From: Planctomycetaceae bacterium
GTDB taxonomy: Bacteria > Planctomycetota > Planctomycetia > Planctomycetales > Planctomycetaceae
Direction of reading: 5' to 3'
Assembly: GCA_027000105.1 (NCBI GenBank)
Contig: JALTOP010000326.1
Location: forward strand, 1,326-11,018
Length of the DNA: 9,693 nt
Below are positions 1 to 7,077 of the stretch, piece by piece. Both the position numbers and the translations under genes were made by a program. Under the pieces are notes generated by a model. It was not told the origin of the DNA, searched no databases, and saw only the letters and a list, made by a program, of their open reading frames with translations. How positions within the stretch are numbered: the stretch's first letter is position 1; every line of letters begins with the position of its first letter.

Positions 1-2127
1 CTTGGTGTTCTCAATGATCTGTTTCAAAATGCGGGCTGAAGATTGAACTTTCCACAAGCCGGCCAACTTAATCGCTGCCAATCGAACACCGGCATGTTCT
101 GATTTCAACAACCTGTTGACTGCCTCCAAAGAGACCGTAGGTGCTATGCGTCTTTTGACCGCCGTGCTTGCCAGGGAGTTGAGCAATGCTTCTTTTTCTC
201 CGACAGAAACTTTTCCTTTCCCTTCGCCCAATGCTCTTTTCCAAAGCAGGTCAAGGTGCTTCGGTTCACCCCGCTGGGCAACAAACGCCAAAACCTGTGG
301 AGTCTGTTCCGCAGAAAACTTTCCTGCCTGCCAAAGCTGGAGAACCGGCCCGACAGCCGCGTTCGATTGAGCCGCCTGGGCCGCATACAACAGAACTTCC
401 GGGCGTGCGGAAAGCCAAAGAGGATCTTTCTGAACTTCGGGCAGCCAGATCGGTTCCGATTCCCGAAAAGTCTGCCAAAGCGAAAAATCAAGAAAGCGAT
501 CATTGTCACTCGAAACCGCATGCGCAGCCAGCCGGATCGCTTCCGGTCCCCCCAATTTTCGTAGCGCGTGCAATGCTTCAAGCCGGACTTGCGGATGTTG
601 ATCCCGTATCGCCCGTCCCAAATATTTCAAAGCGGGTTGCGAATCGAGAAAATCTTTCAAAATTCGCATTGCAGCCGCCCGACATCGGTGATCCTGATCG
701 GTCAACGCCGCTTCAAGAATGGCGTCGTCTGTCTGCTGCCAGCGTTGCAGCACCCAAAGGGCTTCCAGACGATCGTGCGAGTTGTTCAACTTCTTCTTTT
801 CTCGATCGTTGTACCACTCCACAGTCGAGGAAATCACCCGTTTCCTGTCGCGGGAAGTCAATTCCGCACGAGCCATGTCGCGCCACCATTTTTCATTCGT
901 GCCTTCATGAGCCAGCAACCCGAGCAGTTCCTGGATGCTTCTCGCCGGCAGGGCTTTCCGAGAAAGCGGTTTCAGGTTTTGGGGAGTAATCCGCCAGATA
1001 CGACCATGTTTGTGGTCTCTGCGTTTGTCGCGAAAATCAACTTCCCCATGTTGAATGATCGGGTTGTACCAGTCTGCCACGTAGATCGCGCCATCCGGCC
1101 CCATCGATATATCGACAGGTCGAAACGAAACATAGTTGGAAGAAAGCAGATGATCCTTTTGTATAGAAACATAACCGCTGCCCGATTCGGCCAGTTCAAA
1201 ACTGTTGATGCGATTTCCACGAAAATCATTCGTCACCAACCGTCCCGCCCAACCATCCGGCAGTTGATCACCGGATAAAATTTCGAGACCGCAATGCTTC
1301 GGTTGACCGGGATTCAATCCGCGCACAATCCGGGCCGCATTGTGTGCAGTCAGCATGACGATATCGGGAAAGACGTAGTTGATTCCGTCGCCGCCCGCTC
1401 CATCAGTTTCAAACGATTGCCCCCATTGATTGAAAACGTGCCCCCACGGATTGACCAACCCGCGCGTAAACACTTCCAGGTCGTACGTGCGCGGATCGAA
1501 CCTCCAGGTGCCTCCAGCGAGCAACCGTCGCACGCCGTGAGGCGTTTCCAGATGCGAATGCGTGTAGATCGATTGATTGATGTAAATTCGCCCGTCCGGT
1601 CCCCGACGTAATGTATGAATCACATGATGCGTATCTTCGGTGCCGAATCCGCTCAGGATAATTTTTTTCTGATCCGCTTTCCCGTCGCCATCGGTATCTT
1701 TCAGGTGCAGAAGTTCTGTTGATGTCCCGACATAAACGCCCCCATCGCCCGGCAGAATCGCCGTGGGCATCAATAATCCGTCTGCAAAAATCGTGTGCCT
1801 GTCTGCGACTCCATCCTGATCGGTATCTTCCAGCATTACAATTTTATCGTTGGCAACCTGTCCCGGTTTTATGTGCGGATACGTTTCGCTGGTCGCAACC
1901 CACAAACGTCCCTGCGTATCCCAGTTCATCTGCGTCGGCTTGATCACGACCGGATCCGAGGCAAACAGATTGATTTCAAACCCGTCTGCGACCGTAAAAG
2001 ATGCCTTTTCTTTTTGAGGAGCCGGATCGGGCAGCTGCGTCAAGCCCCGCTGGGCAAAAACAGGAGTGGACAGCAGCGGTACGGCAAAGAGCGACAGCAC
2101 AAAACAATTTAATCGAAGCAGGTTCAT
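1..2127 (-). CDS. PVC-type membrane-bound dehydrogenase-like protein (beta-propeller plus HEAT-like region), C-terminus off window
   Basis: Reading the minus strand from the ATG at 2127 gives 709 codons with no stop to the window edge. Residues 1-25 are a secretion signal (MNLLRLN, then a hydrophobic core, ending VFA before Q26). Residues 40-385 match the planctomycete/verrucomicrobial 'putative membrane-bound dehydrogenase' propeller domain. Landmarks are NPWGHVFNQWGQSF near 226, TDGAGGDGINY near 241, and repeated GPDGxIY blade motifs at 176 and 343. Two DxDxDG loops (DTDQDGVAD at 101, DTDGDGKAD at 144) look like calcium-binding turns. Residues from about 450 to 709 are helical and HEAT-like. 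Family members usually continue into a cytochrome-c-like CxxCH domain; that part is not visible, so heme binding is expected, not seen. The ATG is chosen because the signal peptide starts right there; the upstream Shine-Dalgarno is weak. The substrate is unknown; a periplasmic redox or carbohydrate role is inference from the fold. Confidence 0.9.
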   Translation of the reverse strand, partial: MNLLRLNCFVLSLFAVPLLSTPVFAQRGLTQLPDPAPQKEKASFTVADGFEINLFASDPVVIKPTQMNWDTQGRLWVATSETYPHIKPGQVANDKIVMLEDTDQDGVADRHTIFADGLLMPTAILPGDGGVYVGTSTELLHLKDTDGDGKADQKKIILSGFGTEDTHHVIHTLRRGPDGRIYINQSIYTHSHLETPHGVRRLLAGGTWRFDPRTYDLEVFTRGLVNPWGHVFNQWGQSFETDGAGGDGINYVFPDIVMLTAHNAARIVRGLNPGQPKHCGLEILSGDQLPDGWAGRLVTNDFRGNRINSFELAESGSGYVSIQKDHLLSSNYVSFRPVDISMGPDGAIYVADWYNPIIQHGEVDFRDKRRDHKHGRIWRITPQNLKPLSRKALPARSIQELLGLLAHEGTNEKWWRDMARAELTSRDRKRVISSTVEWYNDREKKKLNNSHDRLEALWVLQRWQQTDDAILEAALTDQDHRCRAAAMRILKDFLDSQPALKYLGRAIRDQHPQVRLEALHALRKLGGPEAIRLAAHAVSSDNDRFLDFSLWQTFRESEPIWLPEVQKDPLWLSARPEVLLYAAQAAQSNAAVGPVLQLWQAGKFSAEQTPQVLAFVAQRGEPKHLDLLWKRALGEGKGKVSVGEKEALLNSLASTAVKRRIAPTVSLEAVNRLLKSEHAGVRLAAIKLAGLWKVQSSARILKQIIENTK

Positions 2128-2138
2128 CTTGGATCCAT

Positions 2139-2170
2139 ATTATAAACTGGGTAGGTAACGGAAGTGTCAA
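2139..2170 (-). promoter_or_regulatory. Possible promoter of the PVC-type dehydrogenase gene
   Basis: On the minus strand a perfect TTGACA lies at 2170-2165. TTTATA follows after 18 bp (2146-2141) and the overlapping TATAAT after 20 bp (2144-2139). The start codon is at 2127, so the leader would be only a few bases long, which would fit the absence of a good Shine-Dalgarno sequence. The match is to the E. coli sigma-70 consensus; planctomycete promoters are poorly characterised, and the spacing is longer than the ideal 17 bp. Confidence 0.4.
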
Positions 2171-2198
2171 AAACAGATCTGTTGCGAAACAGATCTGT
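2171..2198. repeat. Two copies of a palindromic AAACAGATCTGT element (operator-like)
   Basis: AAACAGATCTGT occurs at 2171-2182 and again at 2187-2198, exactly 16 bp apart. The core ACAGATCTGT is a perfect 10-bp palindrome in both copies, and the left copy extends to 12 bp. The pair directly abuts the TTGACA box of the minus-strand promoter candidate, a position typical of an operator or activator site. Because each copy is self-complementary, the pair can also fold as one hairpin with a 10-bp stem and 6-base loop. On the minus strand that hairpin is followed by TTTTT, so a weak intrinsic terminator is an alternative reading, although no gene is recognised upstream that would need one. Confidence 0.5.
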
Positions 2199-2225
2199 AC
2201 TGTGTCTCTCCAACGAGTGATTCAA

Positions 2226-2253
2226 TGATAATACCAGGGTGATCATACCAAGG
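2226..2253. repeat. Tandem 14-bp direct repeat
   Basis: TGATAATACCAGGG at 2226-2239 is followed without a gap by TGATCATACCAAGG at 2240-2253, with 12 of 14 bases identical. It lies about 30 bp outside the paired palindromes, on the upstream side of the minus-strand gene. It may be a second protein-binding element or only a chance duplication; nothing identifies a binding protein. Confidence 0.35.
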
Positions 2254-2842
2254 CACGGTTTGTCAGTAGACTTTTCTGACCTCCGATTCAACCGGAGCGT
2301 ATTGCCGGGCAGGGGGGCTGGCGAAGGATCGTCCCTGTTTTTCGACGCCAACCTCATGATATTCTGTACGATGTTCTATCACAAATCGCCGTGCAAGTAC
2401 ATCGGGAGAGGTGAACAGATTACTCCTGATCCATTCTTGTGCCGGTGGCATAGTTGCCCAAGCCGCATCAATTCCGTAGACTTTCCACGATCGATGTTGA
2501 TTTTCATTTTTTACTTGCACGCGCCTGCTGCAGATAACGATTGTATGGTGATGACGGAACTTTTCCACTATTCATCGATCCGGAATTTTTTTACAGTTTG
2601 TTAATCGCTCGGGGCGTTGCAGCACGTGCTACCCGGTGATCGGATCAGCCTCCGGAACATGGGCGGTTAACAGCCCTGCACGGTTGGTCTGTTCTGAAAT
2701 CCGTAACCAAAATGGAATTTTCAAAAGTTTTCGTACCGTCCGTGAGCTTTAACCGTCAGTAGCACAGAAGGGCGACTGATGGCTCGCGCGGGCATCAGTT
2801 TATTGTTGCCGGCAGTCAAACCGAAATTTCCAGGGGCTGATT

Positions 2843-4180
2843 ATGTTGAATATTACGGGGAGGCAAGCAGGAAGCTTTTGCGACCGGATGTCCCGGCGGA
2901 ATTTTGTCAGGATCGGTTCGCTTGGTCTGGCGGGGCTGGGGTTGCCCCAGATACTCGAAGCGGAAAGCATCGCAGGCAAATCGAATCCCCATCAATCAAT
3001 CATCATGATTTACCTGCCGGGAGGGCCACCTCATCAGGATATGTACGACATTAAAACAGAAGCGCCCGTCGGTGTCCGAGGGGAATTCAAACCGATAAAC
3101 ACCAACGTGTCGGGGATTCAAATTTGCGAACATCTTCCCAGGCTCGCGAAGATTGCCGACAAATGCGTGTTTGTCAATTCGCTTGTCGGGTCGGTCGGGC
3201 AGCATGCTTCGTTTCAGTGTGTAACAGGGCACAGCAACAACAACCAGCCGGCTGGGGGATGGCCGGAACTGGGCTCTGCTCTTTCCAGGTTGAAGGGGGA
3301 TCGCAACGCGATTTCTCCTGCGTATGTCAACCTTTCTCCCAAAATGCAGCACACGCCCTACAACTTCGGCAAGAACAGTTTTCTCGGGATGGGGCACACT
3401 CCTTTCAATCCGAATGGCGATATGAAACAGGATATGACGCTCAACGGGATCACGCTGGATCGCCTGGGAGATCGAAAAAGACTGTTACAGAGTTTCGACC
3501 GTTTTCGTCGCGACATCGACAACAGCGGTGCGATGGCAGGGATGGACACCTTCAACGAACAGGCCCTGGGGGTGTTGACTTCGGGGCGTCTGGTTGAAGC
3601 TCTCGACCTTTCACGGGAGGATCCTGCCCTGCGTCAGAGGTACGGAAAGGGAACGGATAAAAAGCAGGGGGACGCTGCCCCGCGGTTAAACGAACAGTTT
3701 CTTCTTGCCCGCCGTCTGGTTGAAGCCGGGGCTCGCGTTGTCACGATCAGCTACAGTTTCTGGGATTGGCATGGCGACAATTTTGGAAATGCGAAACGGA
3801 ACTTCCCCGATTTCGATCAGGCAGTAACCGCACTGATTGAGGATTTGCATCAGCGAGGGCTGGCCGAAAATACGACGGTCATCGCCTGGGGAGAGTTCGG
3901 ACGTACGCCAGTCATCAATAAAAATGCGGGACGTGATCACTGGCCGAGAGTCTGCAATGCGCTACTGGCAGGAGGGGGAATGAGAACAGGGCAGGTGATC
4001 GGCACCACTGACAGACTCGGTGGCGAAGCAGAAGATCGTCCAGTACATTTTCAGGAGATCTTCGCTACACTTTACCACAACATGGGAATCGATACCCAAC
4101 AGGTGACGCTGCCCGATCATTCCGGACGGCCACAATATCTGGTTGAGAGCAAATATCATCCCCTGCCCGAACTCATCTGA
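2843..4180 (+). CDS. DUF1501 family protein, twin-arginine exported
   Basis: This complete 445-residue protein has the typical length and build of planctomycete DUF1501 proteins. Near the N-terminus, SRRNF at 17-21 is followed by a hydrophobic stretch (IGSLGLAGLGLP), a twin-arginine signal implying export of a folded, possibly cofactor-loaded protein. The body carries family landmarks: YLPGGPPHQDMYD (57-69), RGEFKPI (79-85), HASFQCVTG (121-129), QPAGGWP (135-141), the WDWHGDN segment (308-314), WGEFGRTP (349-356) and GRDHWP (363-368). The His/Asp-rich motifs resemble metal sites of the alkaline-phosphatase/sulfatase superfamily, to which DUF1501 has been related; a hydrolase role is inference and no substrate is known. 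The ATG at 2843 is supported by AGGGG six bases upstream and by the usual MLNITG-type opening. In many planctomycetes DUF1501 genes pair with DUF1549/DUF1553 cytochrome genes; no such partner is in this window. The divergent neighbour is another exported planctomycete-expanded family. Confidence 0.93.
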   Translation: MLNITGRQAGSFCDRMSRRNFVRIGSLGLAGLGLPQILEAESIAGKSNPHQSIIMIYLPGGPPHQDMYDIKTEAPVGVRGEFKPINTNVSGIQICEHLPRLAKIADKCVFVNSLVGSVGQHASFQCVTGHSNNNQPAGGWPELGSALSRLKGDRNAISPAYVNLSPKMQHTPYNFGKNSFLGMGHTPFNPNGDMKQDMTLNGITLDRLGDRKRLLQSFDRFRRDIDNSGAMAGMDTFNEQALGVLTSGRLVEALDLSREDPALRQRYGKGTDKKQGDAAPRLNEQFLLARRLVEAGARVVTISYSFWDWHGDNFGNAKRNFPDFDQAVTALIEDLHQRGLAENTTVIAWGEFGRTPVINKNAGRDHWPRVCNALLAGGGMRTGQVIGTTDRLGGEAEDRPVHFQEIFATLYHNMGIDTQQVTLPDHSGRPQYLVESKYHPLPELI

Positions 4181-4201
4181 TCGCAATCGACCTGGGACCT
4201 G

Positions 4202-4246
4202 GCTGGTGGCAACAGCCTGACCAGCGGCTTACAGCAGTTCCGCTGG
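4202..4246. terminator. Overlapping hairpins in the convergent gap
   Basis: GCTGGT (4202-4207) pairs with ACCAGC (4220-4225). CCAGCGG (4221-4227) pairs with CCGCTGG (4240-4246) across a 12-base loop. The two stems share 4221-4225 and so exclude each other. They sit 22-66 bases after the DUF1501 stop codon, between convergent genes, where a terminator is expected. There is no T-run after either stem on either strand, so this is not a classical intrinsic terminator, and the position is the main support. Confidence 0.3.
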
Positions 4247-4261
4247 CTTGCAACTGGCCCC

Positions 4262-4305
4262 GCGTACCGTTCACCCGAACTGTCCCCGGTGCGTCCCGTT
4301 TACCC
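4262..4305. repeat. Pair of 15-bp near-identical direct repeats, 29-bp period
   Basis: GCGTACCGTTCACCC (4262-4276) and GCGTCCCGTTTACCC (4291-4305) match at 13 of 15 positions, with 14 bases between them. They lie in the convergent gap downstream of both DUF1501 and L21. There are only two units and no leader or cas gene, so this is not a CRISPR array. Function unknown. Confidence 0.35.
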
Positions 4306-4374
4306 AAGCCGGGAGCTGACTGCACACGAACGAGTTGGGGGCCGTTATTGTCGCGAATTCAGCAGATTTATTGT

Positions 4375-4839
4375 CTATTCCTGCTCAGTTGCTTCCGCCT
4401 CGGCCGCTCCGTCTTTCTCGGCCCCTGTCTCTTCTGGGACAGGCGTTTCCTCCGAAGCTGCGGTTACTTCCGCTGCAACCGGTGCTTCTTCAGTCTCAGG
4501 TTCTTCAATCACTTCCAGTCCGGGGATAGAGAATTCGCCAATCGTAACGACGGTGTATTTCTGCCGATGCCCTGTGTGTCGACGGGAGTTTTTGCGTCGG
4601 CGAATCTTCTGAATCTCCAGTTTCACTCCTTTCAGCAGGGGATCAACGACTTCCGCTGTAATGGTCGCCCCGTCGATAAGAGGACGACCGATAACGCTGC
4701 TCGCTCCCCCATTGGCAAGGAGAACACGGTCGAAAACAAGCTCCTGCCCCGCTTCGACTTCATCACGCAAGTCGATTGCCAGTTGTTGCCCCGGCTGCAC
4801 CTTGTACTGACGTCCACCGTCTTCGATAATCGCAAACAT
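4375..4839 (-). CDS. rplU: 50S ribosomal protein L21 with acidic C-terminal extension
   Basis: The 154-residue product has an L21 core over residues 1-103: the MFAIIEDGGRQYKV opening, FDRVLL near 36, and the RNA-binding signature KIRRRKNSRRHTGHRQKYT at 78-96. It binds 23S rRNA in the large ribosomal subunit. Bacterial L21 is normally about 100-105 residues; here residues 104-154 form an extra tail rich in Glu, Ala, Pro and Thr with almost no basic residues, probably disordered. The start is supported by AGTAAGG ten bases upstream and by the conserved N-terminus. It lies downstream of the Rne/Rng-family ribonuclease in the same direction with a 140-bp gap, an order seen in many bacteria. The usual next gene, rpmA (L27), is absent: the following gene is DUF1501 on the opposite strand. 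Confidence 0.97.
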   Translation of the reverse strand: MFAIIEDGGRQYKVQPGQQLAIDLRDEVEAGQELVFDRVLLANGGASSVIGRPLIDGATITAEVVDPLLKGVKLEIQKIRRRKNSRRHTGHRQKYTVVTIGEFSIPGLEVIEEPETEEAPVAAEVTAASEETPVPEETGAEKDGAAEAEATEQE

Positions 4840-4880
4840 CGAAATTAAACCTTACTCTATCAATTGAAATTCAAAATAGG

Positions 4881-4964
4881 CTATGAGGCCTGCTGACCAT
4901 TGCGTTCATTCAGTGGCAAAGCACTGTCGGTAACGCCAAAAATAATCTGGAGGAAGCGGATCAT
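4881..4964 (-). CDS. Possible 27-residue small protein between the ribonuclease and L21 genes
   Basis: In the gap after the ribonuclease stop codon, an ATG at 4964 opens 27 codons ending at TAG (4883-4881). GGGGGAG (4979-4973) lies 8 bases upstream of the ATG, immediately after the ribonuclease stop; this is the strongest ribosome-binding-site match in the window. The peptide begins MIRFLQIIFGV, a short hydrophobic stretch, and ends NGQQAS; I know no family for it. It ends 41 bases before the L21 start, so translation could couple the two genes. It could equally be leader RNA of L21 with a chance open frame. Confidence 0.33.
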   Translation of the reverse strand: MIRFLQIIFGVTDSALPLNERNGQQAS

Positions 4965-4979
4965 ACTGATATCTCCCCC

Positions 4980-6590
4980 TTATTTCGAGTTTGCACTCGG
5001 CGAAAATGGGATTTCCTCACCAAATTCATTTTTGCAGTGAAACTCCATGAAGTTCGGATTCACGTCATATCGCGATTCGAAACTGATCATAACGCCAGTT
5101 CTGTCTTCCAGCTCCAGCAATTCCTTCCGTTTGTTGTTTGCCAGAAAGGTAGCCACCCGGTGATAAAGATCGACGGTGATCCGACGGGTTTTATCAAGAC
5201 TGGAAGCGCGCATCAATTCCCGCATCACTTCAATTGCGACACTTTCAGAAGTTTTCACATAACCCGTTCCCGAGCAACACGGGCAATCCTCGTAAATACT
5301 CTTCTTCAATGAAGGTCGAATTCGCTGTCTGGTCATTTCGATCAATCCGAATGGACTGATGCGTAACACTTTGGTTCTGGCCCGATCCCTTTCTACAGCC
5401 TTTCTCAACTCCCGCTCGACGGCCCGGCGATGCTTTTCCGATCGCATATCGATGAAGTCGTTTACGATCACTCCACCAACATCGCGCAGGCGAATCTGTC
5501 GGGAGATTTCACGGGCAGCCCGCATATTGACCTGAAACGCGGTTTCCTCCGCATCGTTATCGACGCGATGTGTGCCGCTGTTGACATCGATTGCCACAAG
5601 GGCTTCGGTGGGATCGATGACAATCGAGCCTCCCCCTTCAAGAGGAACGGTGCGGTGCTGGATGTTCGTTATTTCCTGCTCGATTTCATATTTATGAAAC
5701 AGCGGTTCTCCCCCCTCGTAGAATTTTACCTTGTCGACCTGGTTGGGCAGAACAGCTTTCATGAATTCAGTGATCCGCTCGTATTGTACCTGGTCATCGA
5801 TCAGCACGGTATCGATTTCGCTGGTGAATATATCACGGATTGTCCGCGTGATCATGTCGCTTTCCTGATAGACATCGACCGGAGCAGGATCTTTTTGAAT
5901 GCGGGAAACAATCACTTTCCAGAGACGGAGCAGATAGTTCATATCCCGCCTTAAATCTTCTGCGGTTCGGTCAACGCCAGCTGTGCGGACAATAAAACCG
6001 AGGCCCTCCGGCGGGGAGAGTTCCTTGATGATTTCTCGCAGTTTTCTGCGTTCGTCCAAATCCGTGATTTTTCGACTGATACCGACCCGTTGCAACGCAG
6101 GCATCAACACCAGATAGCGCCCGGGGATGCTGATATACGTAGAAAGAGTTGGCCCCTTGGTGCCGATTCCGTCTTTGATCACCTGGACAAGGACTTCATC
6201 GCCCCGTTTGAAAATATCGTGAATGGAGGGCTTCCCTTGAGCGGAACGCTCATTGATTCTGCGAGGGCGTGATTTTTTCCCTCCCTCTCCCTGATTTCCC
6301 CGAGAGGAACTGCGCGATGGACGGGAAGGGGGTTCGACCGGGGGAAGATGCTTGAAATATTCGGCTTCGACATCACTCACATGCAGGAAACCATTGGTTC
6401 CGACGCCGAAATCGACAAACGCAGCCTGAATACTCGATTCGATATTGACGATTCGGCCTTTGTAGATATTGCCGACAAAGCTTTCCTGGCTATTCCGCTC
6501 AACGTAGAGTTCTTCAAGAACACCATCCTCAAGAATCGCGATACGACTCTCTTCCGGCTGATAAACATTTACCAGCATTTCCTTTTTCAT
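4980..6590 (-). CDS. rng: Rne/Rng family endoribonuclease (RNase E/G)
   Basis: The product is 536 residues, close to RNase G (about 490) and without the long degradosome-scaffolding tail of E. coli RNase E. It cleaves single-stranded, 5'-monophosphate RNA in rRNA maturation and mRNA decay. Residues 36-155 are the S1 RNA-binding domain (SFVGNIYKGRI, TNGFLHVSD), interrupted at about 83-120 by a Ser/Arg/Pro/Gly-rich basic insertion. VRTAG at 201-205 matches the 5'-monophosphate sensor. The Mg-binding catalytic aspartates are D335 in AIDVNSG and D378 in NDFIDM, 43 residues apart as in RNase E. CPCC at 436-439 is the CPxC zinc link that holds the dimer interface, so all key residues are present. 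MKKEMLVNV fits RNase G-like starts; the internal ATG at codon 5 has no properly spaced ribosome-binding site. L21 follows on the same strand. Rne versus Rng naming is uncertain. Confidence 0.96.
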   Translation of the reverse strand: MKKEMLVNVYQPEESRIAILEDGVLEELYVERNSQESFVGNIYKGRIVNIESSIQAAFVDFGVGTNGFLHVSDVEAEYFKHLPPVEPPSRPSRSSSRGNQGEGGKKSRPRRINERSAQGKPSIHDIFKRGDEVLVQVIKDGIGTKGPTLSTYISIPGRYLVLMPALQRVGISRKITDLDERRKLREIIKELSPPEGLGFIVRTAGVDRTAEDLRRDMNYLLRLWKVIVSRIQKDPAPVDVYQESDMITRTIRDIFTSEIDTVLIDDQVQYERITEFMKAVLPNQVDKVKFYEGGEPLFHKYEIEQEITNIQHRTVPLEGGGSIVIDPTEALVAIDVNSGTHRVDNDAEETAFQVNMRAAREISRQIRLRDVGGVIVNDFIDMRSEKHRRAVERELRKAVERDRARTKVLRISPFGLIEMTRQRIRPSLKKSIYEDCPCCSGTGYVKTSESVAIEVMRELMRASSLDKTRRITVDLYHRVATFLANNKRKELLELEDRTGVMISFESRYDVNPNFMEFHCKNEFGEEIPFSPSANSK

Positions 6591-6597
6591 AATTGGT

Positions 6598-6621
6598 CTT
6601 TCTCATGTTTGAATGAGAAAG
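6598..6621 (-). promoter_or_regulatory. Perfect hairpin in the leader of the Rne/Rng ribonuclease gene
   Basis: On the minus strand CTTTCTCAT and ATGAGAAAG form a perfect 9-bp stem with a 6-base loop, extendable by two G-U pairs. The stem ends 7 bases before the ribonuclease ATG (6590). Its 3' arm contains GAGAAAG, the only Shine-Dalgarno-like sequence for that start, so folding would hide the ribosome-binding site. E. coli rne is known to be autoregulated through hairpins in its 5' leader; similar control here is inference from the position. Confidence 0.45.
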
Positions 6622-6822
6622 GTGGTTATTTATTGGCAATCCGCGATTGTCGTAGTCAGTTGGAAACGACTCTCAAGCCATGCAAACTGGCCGCTCTTTT
6701 CATCAGGTTTTTTAACAGGTGACTGATCTGACGCGACTGCGTGCACAACGAAACAGGCCGGGAAAGCTGCTGAACCAGGCCCGGGACAACAGGTTCAACC
6801 TCAAGCCATATCCGGGGATCAT

Positions 6823-6843
6823 ACGGTTTGTCGAACAAACCGT
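6823..6843. repeat. Perfect 9-bp inverted repeat with 3-base spacer
   Basis: ACGGTTTGT (6823-6831) and ACAAACCGT (6835-6843) are exact reverse complements around CGA. GAACC follows directly at 6844-6848 and matches GGTTC at 6792-6796 as an outer pair. No T-run follows on either strand, so an operator or a structured transcript is more likely than a terminator. Confidence 0.45.
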
Positions 6844-7077
6844 GAACCAAACCAGAAAATGATTCCCTGTACCTGGGGAAGCAGAATCTCGCCCGAATTT
6901 TTCCTCTTGTATCAGCCGGTAACGCACTGGCTTCAACAACCTCCTACGTTGCATGTAGTGACAACGCTTCCCATTTTCCGGCAGCTGTATCAGATCTTCA
7001 CACTGATGACAAACGCCCCAGGCGGCTTCACCGATGAAACCGGAAACAGCGTGTATCAATCATCGGCACCAGTTCCA

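Larger units (their letters stand above)
2128..2842. other. Divergent intergenic region, no supported gene
   Basis: This 715-bp gap separates the minus-strand propeller gene from the plus-strand DUF1501 gene, so it should carry both promoters. The promoter-like boxes and repeats for the minus-strand gene fall in 2139-2253. For the DUF1501 gene I see only its ribosome-binding site (AGGGG at 2832-2836) and no clear promoter. The middle, about 2260-2570, holds open frames on both strands. The minus-strand one (GTG at 2568 to 2263, 101 codons) reads in places like a degraded coding sequence, but I recognise no family and it has no obvious ribosome-binding site. No tRNA, rRNA or transposase is visible. 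Confidence 0.6.

Noticed and set aside
186..1278. Long plus-strand open frames (186-989 and 568-1278)
   Set aside because: They lie antisense to the dehydrogenase-like gene, whose minus-strand frame is open for 709 codons with clear family motifs. The plus-strand translations show no motifs.
2263..2568. Minus-strand 101-codon frame starting with GTG in the divergent region
   Set aside because: It looks partly protein-like but has no recognisable family, no ribosome-binding site and an overlapping plus-strand frame of similar length. It is kept only as a remark in the intergenic entry.
2779..3054. Plus-strand 91-codon frame overlapping the start of the DUF1501 gene
   Set aside because: It is out of frame with DUF1501, which has a good ribosome-binding site, a Tat signal and family motifs; the overlap is a shadow.
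4262..4305. CRISPR-like spacing of a repeat pair
   Set aside because: Only two short imperfect units are present, with no further repeats, leader or cas genes.
6818..6831. Similarity between this site and 2242-2263 (GATCATAC followed by GGTTTGTC, separated by 8 extra bases at the second site)
   Set aside because: The match is short and gapped, and the flanks do not agree, so a shared mobile repeat is not supported.
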